Origin: an uncultured Bacteroidales bacterium
Lineage (GTDB): Bacteria > Bacteroidota > Bacteroidia > Bacteroidales > Paludibacteraceae
DNA length: 6,341 nt
Direction: 5' to 3'
Assembly (NCBI GenBank): GCA_903929065.1
Contig: CAIYTJ010000471.1
Coordinates: forward strand, 1 to 6,341
Part shown: positions 1-5,420 of the stretch, piece by piece
Layout of the letters: the number at the start of each line of letters is the position of its first letter
Numbering within the stretch: the stretch's first letter is position 1
Program-made: the position numbers and the translations under genes
Notes under the pieces: generated by a model
Databases searched by the model: none
What the model was told of the DNA's origin: nothing
Seen by the model: the letters and a program-made list of their open reading frames with translations, nothing else

Positions 1-28
1 AAACCTGATAAATAGCAAATTTTGACAT
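1..28 (-). CDS. N-terminus of a gene cut by the window edge, possibly alpha-amylase family
   Basis: An ATG at 28-26 opens nine complete codons, MSKFAIYQV, and stays open to the window edge. The next codon starts with T, so Phe or Leu would fit. It begins 29 nt after the stop of the lipoprotein gene on the same strand, with no terminator hairpin that I can see between them, so the two are probably co-transcribed. From memory, Bacteroidota GH13 alpha-amylase-family proteins often start with a short stretch ending in IYQVF or IYQVL, which this matches. Nine residues are far too few to prove a family, so the product is a suggestion only. A real gene start is more likely than not, given the spacing and position. 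Confidence 0.42.
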
Positions 29-57
29 GAATGTTGGTTTTGATTAAAATCGTCAGA

Positions 58-1245
58 TTATTTATTGAATACGTTGTTTGGTATAAAATTATCAACCTTT
101 TGAATTGTCGTTGTAATTTGTTGATTAGTTTTTGATACCGGAGGAGCTAATAATGCGCCTTTATGAGAAATTTTAAAATTATCAATCCAGATAGTACTTA
201 ATGGCGGAACCATTAATCCAGCCTCATTAATCGAATTAGTTGCCTCTATTTCGGACATGTAACAATATACATTATTGATGAAATAATACAGGAAAGTTCC
301 AATTTTGAAGACTTTCAGTTTATTTACTCCACCAGTTAATATACTTGATTTTGTAAGTTCAGTATAAAAACTATACCACGAACGATTTCCCATTTGCATT
401 TTTTGAGTATTGCTGATGGTGAAATATTCAGTCGGATCGGTTGTTCCACCGGTTCCATGTCCAAAAATAATTCCAAATTGATTTGAATTACTTAATGTCG
501 GATATTGAAAAGTCAATTCATAGGAAAAGTCAGTGTTAATGGAAATCGGGGTTTGCAATTGTGCAAAAACCAGAAAATTGCTGTTCACAGTAGATATGAA
601 ACGTAATCTGCCGTTATCAAGCGTGATATTAAGCTGGGAACTGCTTTGGTCTAACCACATTGCCTGACTCGTATTGTCAAATGTTTTTTGATAATCAACA
701 GCAAAACCGGTTGTGTCAACAGGTAAAGTCAAACTGGCAAAAGCTGGTTCGGCTGTATTTTCATTAAAAAGCTCATCGAGATAGTATTTACGGCGCACAC
801 CCCTGAAATTAATATTCCATGGTCGGTTGTTTACCTTGTTTCCGCCGCACAAAATTGATTTCCAGTCATTATTAGACAATGTAGTGTTTAAATGCGGACG
901 ACCCAATAAACCATGACCAAGTTCATGAAAAATCAAATCTTCCTTCATTAAATCAGCTCCGGCACTGTTTGCAATGGCATTCCAGTAAGTTTTATCTATT
1001 TCAATACGAATAGGTGTTTCATAATGTGTCAACCCGGCTGTACTGTCTTTCAACGTTGCAAATTCCATAATCAAACCGCTGGTTTGCGGTGTGAGGTTTG
1101 TACCCCTTATAGCCCCTTCATTTTCAAATCGTTGAAGATAATCAGCAAATGCCGGATCAATTCTGAATTCATGCGGATCTTTGCAGGATGCTAAAAACAA
1201 TAGTGCAAAAAACGTAAAAACAAAATAAAAATTTAATCTTGCCAT
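58..1245 (-). CDS. Surface lipoprotein with zinc-metalloprotease motif and ConA-like C-terminal domain
   Basis: The 395-residue protein starts with a hydrophobic signal peptide ending in a lipobox, LASC, so Cys21 should be lipidated and the protein anchored in the envelope. Residues 107-118 read HELGHGLLGRPH, a zinc-peptidase HExxH helix with a third His. The third His comes one residue later than in the classical metzincin HExxHxxGxxH. A nearby S130-I-L132 could stand where metzincins have a Ser-Ile-Met turn. From about residue 183 to 361 the sequence turns into alternating beta-strand segments with FGIIFGHG and IWIDNFKI, typical of a concanavalin-like sandwich that ends in a strand carrying the W-I-D-N-F motif. 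This predicts an exported protease with a binding domain; the substrate is unknown. The ATG at 1245 is preferred because it gives the complete signal peptide. No Shine-Dalgarno is present, as is usual in Bacteroidota. Protease activity is inferred from the motif only. Confidence 0.85.
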   Translation of the reverse strand: MARLNFYFVFTFFALLFLASCKDPHEFRIDPAFADYLQRFENEGAIRGTNLTPQTSGLIMEFATLKDSTAGLTHYETPIRIEIDKTYWNAIANSAGADLMKEDLIFHELGHGLLGRPHLNTTLSNNDWKSILCGGNKVNNRPWNINFRGVRRKYYLDELFNENTAEPAFASLTLPVDTTGFAVDYQKTFDNTSQAMWLDQSSSQLNITLDNGRLRFISTVNSNFLVFAQLQTPISINTDFSYELTFQYPTLSNSNQFGIIFGHGTGGTTDPTEYFTISNTQKMQMGNRSWYSFYTELTKSSILTGGVNKLKVFKIGTFLYYFINNVYCYMSEIEATNSINEAGLMVPPLSTIWIDNFKISHKGALLAPPVSKTNQQITTTIQKVDNFIPNNVFNK

Positions 1246-1269
1246 AAGGAATATTTAAAAAAATGCTTA

Positions 1270-1277
1270 CAAAAATA
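1270..1277 (-). promoter_or_regulatory. Candidate -7 element for the lipoprotein gene
   Basis: Read on the minus strand this is TATTTTTG, an exact match to the Bacteroidota -7 consensus TAnnTTTG, placed 24 nt before the start codon, which would give a leader of roughly 17 nt. I do not see a TTG -33 element at the usual 17-23 nt spacing; CAA on the plus strand occurs only about 11 or 37 nt away. In AT-rich DNA such an octamer can occur by chance. Confidence 0.3.
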
Positions 1278-1350
1278 AACAAAAAACTCAAGTAAGTTGT
1301 TCTATTGACATTAACAAACTAATATTTAAACAAAATACATAAACTAAATT

Positions 1351-1842
1351 ATGTCGACAACAAAATTCAAAGGAAACGATGTTCATACTAACGGAAAATT
1401 ACCGGAGATAGGAACACAGGCACCAGATTTCGTACTGGTAAATAATGATTTACAGGAAATTCATTTAAGCGATTACAAAGGTAAGAGAGTATTACTTAAT
1501 ATTTTCCCAAGTCTGGATACTTCAACCTGTGCTGCATCGGTCAGAAGATTCAATAAATGGGTTTCAGAAAAAGAAAATGTAGTAGTTCTCTGTATTTCTA
1601 AAGATTTGCCTTTTGCACAAAAACGTTTTTGTGGTGCCGAAGGATTGGAAAATGTAATCACGGCTTCAGATTTCAGGTATAACACTTTTGCAACTGATTA
1701 TGGAATTTTATTGGTGGATGGTCCATTAAAAGGTTTAATGTCACGTTCAGTTGTGGCTCTTGATGAAAACGGGAAAGTACTTTATACTGAATTGGTTCCT
1801 GAAATTACGACTGAACCTAATTATGAAATTACTGTTTTTTAA
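1351..1842 (+). CDS. tpx: Thiol peroxidase (Tpx), atypical 2-Cys peroxiredoxin
   Basis: The 163-residue product matches Tpx over its full length (the family is about 165 residues). It reduces hydrogen peroxide and organic hydroperoxides in the cytoplasm, normally using thioredoxin. The peroxidatic site is P53-S-L-D-T57-S-T-C60, with Thr57 and Cys60 catalytic. The resolving cysteine is Cys94 in RFCGAEG, the two forming an intramolecular disulphide. Arg132 in SRSVVALD is the conserved active-site Arg, and Cys81 in VLCISKDLPFAQ matches the third, non-essential Cys of E. coli Tpx. The ATG at 1351 is in the normal family position. The 105-nt divergent region shared with the lipoprotein gene holds TTGACA at 1305-1310 but no clear TAnnTTTG element, so its promoter is unassigned. 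No obvious OxyR-type site is visible. The gene appears monocistronic, with two terminators behind it. Confidence 0.96.
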   Translation: MSTTKFKGNDVHTNGKLPEIGTQAPDFVLVNNDLQEIHLSDYKGKRVLLNIFPSLDTSTCAASVRRFNKWVSEKENVVVLCISKDLPFAQKRFCGAEGLENVITASDFRYNTFATDYGILLVDGPLKGLMSRSVVALDENGKVLYTELVPEITTEPNYEITVF

Positions 1843-1845
1843 AAT

Positions 1846-1877
1846 AAAAGTGACTTGTTTAAAAGCAAGTACTTTTT
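1846..1877 (+). terminator. First terminator hairpin behind tpx, possibly bidirectional
   Basis: The stem pairs 1846-1851 (AAAAGT) with 1871-1876 (ACTTTT) and 1853-1857 (ACTTG) with 1866-1870 (CAAGT), with G1852 bulged and an 8-nt loop. It ends in a run of T just 3 nt after the tpx stop. On the minus strand the hairpin is followed by CTTTTATTTT, so it may also stop transcripts of the convergent exonuclease gene. The stem is AT-rich and probably weak. Confidence 0.55.
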
Positions 1878-1913
1878 GTGTGAATTAATAAAAAGTTAAA
1901 CATTAATCGATAG

Positions 1914-1947
1914 TCTCTCTGAACTGTGAAGTTCGGGGAGATTTTTT
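1914..1947 (+). terminator. Strong intrinsic terminator with GNRA tetraloop behind tpx
   Basis: Positions 1914-1925 pair along their whole length with 1930-1941, a 12-bp stem with two G-U wobbles, closed by the loop GTGA (a GNRA tetraloop) and followed by six T (1942-1947). The wobbles become A-C mismatches on the minus strand and no T-run follows there, so the signal works for plus-strand transcripts. It is the second hairpin behind tpx and lies 3 nt from the end of the convergent exonuclease gene. Confidence 0.85.
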
Positions 1948-1950
1948 ATA

Positions 1951-2499
1951 TCAGAGCTTCTTAAGTTTGACGCCTGATAAACTTAGACCTTCCAGCACAT
2001 TCCCTGCATTTAATTCTTCAAATGCTTTCAACGTAATTAATGCACAGGCTTTTGCATCATCTCCTGCCCTATGGTGATTGAATTTAATATTGTGATATTG
2101 ACTTACCGTTCCCAACGAGTGGCTTGGCAAATGTTTCCATACTTTTCGGGATAAACTTACGCTGCAAAAATATTCAATCCACGGAGTTGCCAAATCGTAA
2201 TAACTTAATGCCGAACGCAATACACGCATATCAAAAGCTGCATTGTGTGCAACCAGGTAATTATCATCTATCCATGGTCTCAGTTCACTCCAGAGTTCTT
2301 CAAATGTCAATGCTGAGGCTACATCTGCCGACGAAATTCCATGCACTTTTTGATTCCAGTAATTCATGTATGGAAAACAAGCCGGTTTGATTAACCATGA
2401 TTTAGAATCTATTATGATTCCATCTTCAACTTTTGACAATCCTATTTCGCATGGAAAATCGGCATGTGCTGTTTCAAAATCTATTGCTGTAAATGTCAT
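1951..2499 (-). CDS. DnaQ-like DEDDh 3'-5' exonuclease, stand-alone
   Basis: This 182-residue protein has the three exonuclease motifs of the DEDDh superfamily: ExoI with D7-F-E9-T, ExoII around LVAHNAAFD with D90, and ExoIII HRAGDD with H143 and D148. These four acids plus His hold two metal ions and remove nucleotides from 3' ends. The segment WIEYFCSVSLSRKVWKHLPS and the SLGTVS helix are typical of the polymerase-III-epsilon-like subgroup found alone in many bacteria, so it is not necessarily the replicative proofreading subunit. The family cannot be resolved between DNA and RNA substrates from sequence. There is no fused UvrC/GIY-YIG or BRCT domain, only a short basic tail. The ATG at 2499 gives the ExoI motif at its usual distance from the N-terminus. 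It converges on tpx and diverges from the flavoprotein gene. Confidence 0.92.
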   Translation of the reverse strand: MTFTAIDFETAHADFPCEIGLSKVEDGIIIDSKSWLIKPACFPYMNYWNQKVHGISSADVASALTFEELWSELRPWIDDNYLVAHNAAFDMRVLRSALSYYDLATPWIEYFCSVSLSRKVWKHLPSHSLGTVSQYHNIKFNHHRAGDDAKACALITLKAFEELNAGNVLEGLSLSGVKLKKL

Positions 2500-2531
2500 T
2501 GTTAAACTTTATCCATGTTACAAATCAATTT

Positions 2532-2539
2532 CAAAGATA
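2532..2539 (-). promoter_or_regulatory. Candidate -7 element for the exonuclease gene
   Basis: On the minus strand this reads TATCTTTG, an exact TAnnTTTG match 32 nt before the exonuclease start codon, implying a leader of about 25 nt. No TTG is visible at the normal -33 distance. The same octamer, TATCTTTG, is used by the better-supported promoter of the divergent gene at 2717-2724, which adds some weight. Confidence 0.4.
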
Positions 2540-2605
2540 CAGTTTTTCTATAAATTAAGCTGTTTTAAATCATTGTTGCTTTATTATTTACACAATCTAA
2601 TGTAA

Positions 2606-2649
2606 TTTAACTGATTATTTATCAAAGAAATATGTAAAACCCAGTTAAA
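2606..2649. repeat. 8-bp inverted repeat in the divergent promoter region
   Basis: TTTAACTG at 2606-2613 is exactly inverted as CAGTTAAA at 2642-2649, with a 28-nt spacer. It sits in the middle of the 241-nt region between the exonuclease and flavoprotein genes. That region otherwise holds only the two divergent promoter candidates; I find no coding sequence or RNA gene in it. The repeat could be an operator or chance in AT-rich DNA. Confidence 0.3.
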
Positions 2650-2696
2650 ACCTGATAAATGAGTTAAATAACCGTCACATACCTTAAACACTTCGA

Positions 2697-2724
2697 TTTG
2701 TTCGGCTTTTAATAAGTATCTTTG
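2697..2724 (+). promoter_or_regulatory. Bacteroidota-type promoter of the nitronate monooxygenase-family gene
   Basis: TTTG at 2697-2700 (-33) and TATCTTTG at 2717-2724 (-7, exact TAnnTTTG) are separated by 16 nt, slightly shorter than the usual spacing for this sigma-ABfr type promoter. Transcription would begin near 2731, about 10 nt before the first ATG and 19 nt before the second, so either start could be used. Confidence 0.6.
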
Positions 2725-2740
2725 CACAATTAACATCAAA

Positions 2741-3847
2741 ATGTGCAATATGAATAATTTAAAAATTGGAAATCTAACGGCTCGCATACCCATTATTCAG
2801 GGTGGAATGGGTGTTGGAATTTCTTTATCAGGATTAGCGTCTGCTGTTGCAAATGAGGGGGGTGTAGGCGTTATTTCGTGTGCAGGACTTGGTTTGATTT
2901 ATCGCAATTCTGCGAAAGATTACATGGAAGCCTGTATTATTGGGTTGAAAGAAGAGATTAGAAAAGCAAAAGAAAAATCTTCGGGAGTTATCGGCGTAAA
3001 TATAATGATGGCTTTGACAAATTTTAGCGATATGGTGAAAACCGCAATTGCTGAAAAAGCCGATGTAATTTTTGCCGGTGCGGGTTTACCAATGGATTTA
3101 CCTAAATACAGAACCGAAGGTTGTACCACTAAATTAGTTCCAATTGTTTCATCAGCAAGAGCTGCTAAAATAATTTGTGAAAAGTGGAAAACGCTTTATG
3201 ATTATTTACCTGATTTAGTTGTAGTTGAAGGTCCGAAAGCCGGAGGTCACCTTGGATTTAAAACAACACAAATTGAAGATCCCGATTTCACAATTGAAAA
3301 ATTGATACCGGAAGTCGTTAGAGAAGTCGCTATTTTTGAAGAAAAATACAATCAGGAAATACCTGTGATTGCTGCCGGTGGAATTTATACCGGTGAAGAT
3401 ATGTACAATATCATGCAATTAGGAGCTAAAGGGGTACAGATATCCAGCCGTTTTGTTACAACTAATGAATGCGATGCCGATATTAAATTCAAAAATTCAT
3501 ATATCAAAGCCGAATTAGATGACGTTGAAATTATTCAAAGTCCGGTTGGTATGCCAGGTCGTGCATTAAAAGGTGAATTTTTGGAAAGAGTAAAATTAGG
3601 GTTAACACGCCCAAAATCATGCCCTTACAACTGTCTTCATACCTGCGATTATAAAAAAGTTCCGTATTGCATTATCCTGACTTTGTTTAATGCTTACAAA
3701 GGTAAAATGGACAAAGGATACGCTTTTGCAGGAAGCAATGCATATCTGGCTACGAAAATTTCATCGGTAAAAGAAATCGTTGACGATTTACGCTCGCATT
3801 TTGAAAATGCCCAAAAACTGGCATTATCGAAACTCTTAAAGAAATAA
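2741..3847 (+). CDS. Nitronate monooxygenase-family flavoprotein (NPD/2-nitropropane dioxygenase-like)
   Basis: The 368-residue protein is an FMN-dependent TIM-barrel enzyme of the nitronate monooxygenase family, which also includes the enoyl-ACP reductase FabK. Visible signatures are PIIQGGMGVGIS at 17-28 near the flavin, GVNIMMAL at 85-92, the conserved EGPKAGGHLG at 163-172 whose His170 corresponds to the catalytic His of the family, and the FMN-phosphate loop VIAAGGIYTGEDM at 209-221 followed by GAKGVQISSRF at 228-238. After MPGRALKG a cluster C294-x3-C298-x3-C302-x7-C310 follows, absent from classical fungal and Pseudomonas enzymes but, from memory, shared by a clade in anaerobic bacteria. 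Nitronate oxidation needs oxygen, so the real substrate in this clade is uncertain. A second ATG at 2750 (Met4) is an equally good start. No Shine-Dalgarno. Monocistronic, with its own promoter and terminator. Confidence 0.88.
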   Translation: MCNMNNLKIGNLTARIPIIQGGMGVGISLSGLASAVANEGGVGVISCAGLGLIYRNSAKDYMEACIIGLKEEIRKAKEKSSGVIGVNIMMALTNFSDMVKTAIAEKADVIFAGAGLPMDLPKYRTEGCTTKLVPIVSSARAAKIICEKWKTLYDYLPDLVVVEGPKAGGHLGFKTTQIEDPDFTIEKLIPEVVREVAIFEEKYNQEIPVIAAGGIYTGEDMYNIMQLGAKGVQISSRFVTTNECDADIKFKNSYIKAELDDVEIIQSPVGMPGRALKGEFLERVKLGLTRPKSCPYNCLHTCDYKKVPYCIILTLFNAYKGKMDKGYAFAGSNAYLATKISSVKEIVDDLRSHFENAQKLALSKLLKK

Positions 3848-3877
3848 TAAAAAACTGATTCTTTTAGAATAATAAAA

Positions 3878-3921
3878 AATTGGAGATCGAAACGTTAAGT
3901 TTTAATCTCCAATTCTTTTTT
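3878..3921 (+). terminator. Intrinsic terminator behind the flavoprotein gene
   Basis: A perfect 10-bp stem pairs 3878-3887 (AATTGGAGAT) with 3905-3914 (ATCTCCAATT). Inside the 17-nt loop a further AAAC (3890-3893) can pair with GTTT (3899-3902). A C and then six T (3916-3921) follow. An A-run on the left side would give a T-run on the other strand as well, but no gene approaches from that direction. Confidence 0.85.
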
Positions 3922-3926
3922 AATTA

Positions 3927-3964
3927 AATAATTCTGACAATTATTTCATTTTATCAGAATAATT
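3927..3964. repeat. Inverted repeat ahead of the CBM9-like gene
   Basis: ATTCTGA at 3931-3937 pairs with TCAGAAT at 3954-3960. After one mismatch three more pairs (3927-3929 with 3962-3964) extend the stem, around a 16-nt loop. No T-run follows on either strand, so it is not a standard terminator. It ends 34 nt before the preferred ATG at 3999, in a spot where an operator or a leader-RNA fold could sit. I see no clear promoter for the next gene beyond a near match TAATATTG at 3968-3975. Confidence 0.35.
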
Positions 3965-3998
3965 GGTTAATATTGCACTTAATTTAATCTGCAACTAT

Positions 3999-4649
3999 AT
4001 GAAAAGTTTGATTATCAAATACCTACCTGACTTAAATGACATTGATACTGAATCGGCTGCTACTATTCTTGAGGAATCAGCTCAACGCGATGTAATTGAA
4101 ACCCTCAATTGGCCGAACGAATATCCTTATAAACCAATAACATACTTCAATATTGCACGATCAAAAGACAGTATTTTCATAAAATATTCGGTTCAGGGTA
4201 GTATGCTTCGCGCCATTTATTCGAATGATCAGGATCCAGTTCATGAGGATAGTTGCGTGGAATTTTTTTGCATGCCGGTAGGAGCTGATAAATATACCAA
4301 TTTTGAATTTAATTGTATTGGTACCTGTTCTGCTTCAAGCCGTAAAGGAAGAAATGAAGAAGTTGTGCCTTTTACTGTTGAAGAAATGCAGACAATAAAG
4401 CGTTTTCCGACTCTTGGCCGACGTGCTTTCAATGAAATGGAAGGAATGTTTGAGTGGGAACTTACGGTCGTAATTCCATTTAATTTAATGGGAATTGACT
4501 CAAAACACTTACCTGAAAAAATGTTTGCAAACTTTTACAAATGTGCCGATGGTACTGACTCCATGCACTTTTTGAGTTGGAATCCCATCAAAACAGATAA
4601 ACCTGATTTTCACCGCCCCGAGTTTTTTGGAGAACTAATATTTGATTAA
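3999..4649 (+). CDS. CBM9-like (carbohydrate-binding family 9 type) protein, probably cytoplasmic
   Basis: The preferred start is the ATG at 3999, giving 216 residues. A TTG at 3963 in the same frame would add twelve residues, but it lies in an inverted repeat and the added residues look unlike a domain start. The protein is a single beta-sandwich domain of the kind annotated in Bacteroidota as CBM9-like (Pfam CBM9_2, from memory). Recognisable parts are WPNEYPY at 38-44, FIKYSVQG at 60-67, the HEDSCVEFF block at 82-90, and the C-terminal FLSWNPI...PDFHRPEFFGEL at 191-212. There is no signal peptide or lipobox, so it should stay in the cytoplasm, unlike most extracellular CBM9 modules. No catalytic domain is attached. 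The ligand is unknown; sugar binding is inferred from the fold only. The gene stands alone between two terminators. Confidence 0.8.
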   Translation: MKSLIIKYLPDLNDIDTESAATILEESAQRDVIETLNWPNEYPYKPITYFNIARSKDSIFIKYSVQGSMLRAIYSNDQDPVHEDSCVEFFCMPVGADKYTNFEFNCIGTCSASSRKGRNEEVVPFTVEEMQTIKRFPTLGRRAFNEMEGMFEWELTVVIPFNLMGIDSKHLPEKMFANFYKCADGTDSMHFLSWNPIKTDKPDFHRPEFFGELIFD

Positions 4650-4673
4650 AACTTCAAAATATATTCTGAAACC

Positions 4674-4714
4674 GTCATATTGTCTTCTAATTGGACAACA
4701 TGACATTTTTATTT
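4674..4714 (+). terminator. Intrinsic terminator behind the CBM9-like gene
   Basis: Arms 4674-4684 (GTCATATTGTC) and 4694-4704 (GACAACATGAC) form an 11-bp stem with one A-C mismatch and a 9-nt loop. ATTTTTATTT follows at 4705-4714. It starts 25 nt after the stop codon. Confidence 0.75.
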
Positions 4715-4740
4715 AAAAGAACTAAACAAAGTGCCTATTT

Positions 4741-4791
4741 TAACTGTTATAATGATTAAACGAATAATAATTCATTTATAAAAAACAGTTA
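4741..4791. repeat. Inverted repeat reaching the yceI start codon
   Basis: TAACTGTT at 4741-4748 is exactly inverted as AACAGTTA at 4784-4791, with 35 nt between. The right arm includes the A of the ATG at 4791. A TATAAT hexamer occurs at 4748-4753, but no TTG/TAnnTTTG pair is visible, so the promoter of this gene is not identified. The repeat could be an operator or a leader fold, or chance. Confidence 0.25.
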
Positions 4792-5363
4792 TGAAAAAAA
4801 TTAGTCTGGCAATTGTATTTACATTCATTTCATTTTCAACATTTTCACAAACCTGGGTTACTGATCCTGCACATTCACATCTCGGATTTACCATTAAGCA
4901 TTTAATGATTTCGACTGTTTCCGGTAATTTCAAGCAATTTGAAATTAAAGCAGTTACCACAAAGCCCGATTACAGTGATGCAAAAATTGAAGTAATAGCG
5001 CAGATTTTAAGTATTAACACCGATCAGGAACAACGTGACAATCACTTGAGAAGTGCTGACTTTTTCGATGCCAAGCTATTTCCAACGCTCAATTTCAAAA
5101 GTACTTCGGTGAAAAACGTGAAAGGAAATGAATATAAACTCTATGGAAATCTGACCATGCACGGCATTACCAAACCGGTTGAACTCGACCTGATTTTTGA
5201 AGGAAAAGTTCAAAACCCAATGAATAAAAAGGATATTGCGGTGTTTACCATCAAAGGACTTTTGAAAAGATCTGATTTTGTAATTGGAAGTAAATTTCCT
5301 GCCGCAATGGTTGGTGATGAAGTTACTATTAATGCAACGGCTGAGTTAAGTCCTGTGGATTAA
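4791..5363 (+). CDS. YceI-family exported protein (lipocalin-like polyisoprenoid-binding fold)
   Basis: The 190-residue protein has a Sec signal peptide: Lys2-Lys3, a hydrophobic run to about residue 16, and a likely cleavage next to FS-Q near residue 19-20, so the mature protein is periplasmic. The remainder matches the YceI family over its usual length: D25-PAHSHLGFTIKHL at the mature N-terminus, QRDNHLRSADFFDAKLFP at 81-98, GNLTMHGITKPVEL at 119-132 and KRSDFVIG at 159-166. Family members form a beta-barrel that binds a long isoprenoid such as a quinone precursor, and are often induced by stress or acid or linked to respiratory quinones. No quinone or cytochrome b561 gene adjoins this copy, so its ligand is not suggested by context. 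The ATG at 4791 starts the signal peptide. It ends 53 nt from the convergent channel gene. Confidence 0.93.
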   Translation: MKKISLAIVFTFISFSTFSQTWVTDPAHSHLGFTIKHLMISTVSGNFKQFEIKAVTTKPDYSDAKIEVIAQILSINTDQEQRDNHLRSADFFDAKLFPTLNFKSTSVKNVKGNEYKLYGNLTMHGITKPVELDLIFEGKVQNPMNKKDIAVFTIKGLLKRSDFVIGSKFPAAMVGDEVTINATAELSPVD

Positions 5364-5376
5364 ATATTTACGTAGT

Positions 5377-5420
5377 CTAACAAAAAAGGAAGAATCTTCA
5401 TATTCTTCCTTTTTTGTTAG
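5377..5420. terminator. Shared bidirectional terminator between yceI and the channel gene
   Basis: A perfect 19-bp stem joins 5377-5395 to 5402-5420 around a 6-nt loop (CTTCAT). Each arm carries a six-base A or T run, so the same hairpin ends in a T-rich 3' arm on both strands. The stop codon of the minus-strand channel gene (5419-5417) lies inside the right arm, so coding sequence and terminator overlap. It serves both convergent genes. Confidence 0.9.

Noticed and set aside
1305..1310. TTGACA hexamer ahead of tpx as a sigma-70 -35 box
   Set aside because: No -10 or TAnnTTTG element at a suitable distance, and Bacteroidota do not normally use this hexamer; promoter left unassigned.
1473..1685. 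70-codon minus-strand frame inside tpx
   Set aside because: Antisense to a fully conserved gene, low-complexity product and no promoter or start signal.
2124..2605. Two plus-strand frames of 88 and 79 codons across the exonuclease gene
   Set aside because: They lie opposite a gene with complete catalytic motifs, and their products resemble no family.
1..2660. 13-bp direct repeat AAACCTGATAAAT at 1-13 and 2648-2660
   Set aside because: One copy is in coding sequence, the other intergenic, with no third copy, flanking duplication or mobile gene; chance is adequate.
2584..2793. 69-codon minus-strand frame in the divergent promoter region
   Set aside because: It overlaps the flavoprotein promoter and start; a chance open frame in AT-rich DNA with no recognisable product.
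4748..4753. TATAAT ahead of yceI as a -10 box
   Set aside because: No matching -35 or -33 element, and a poor fit to the promoter type of the phylum.
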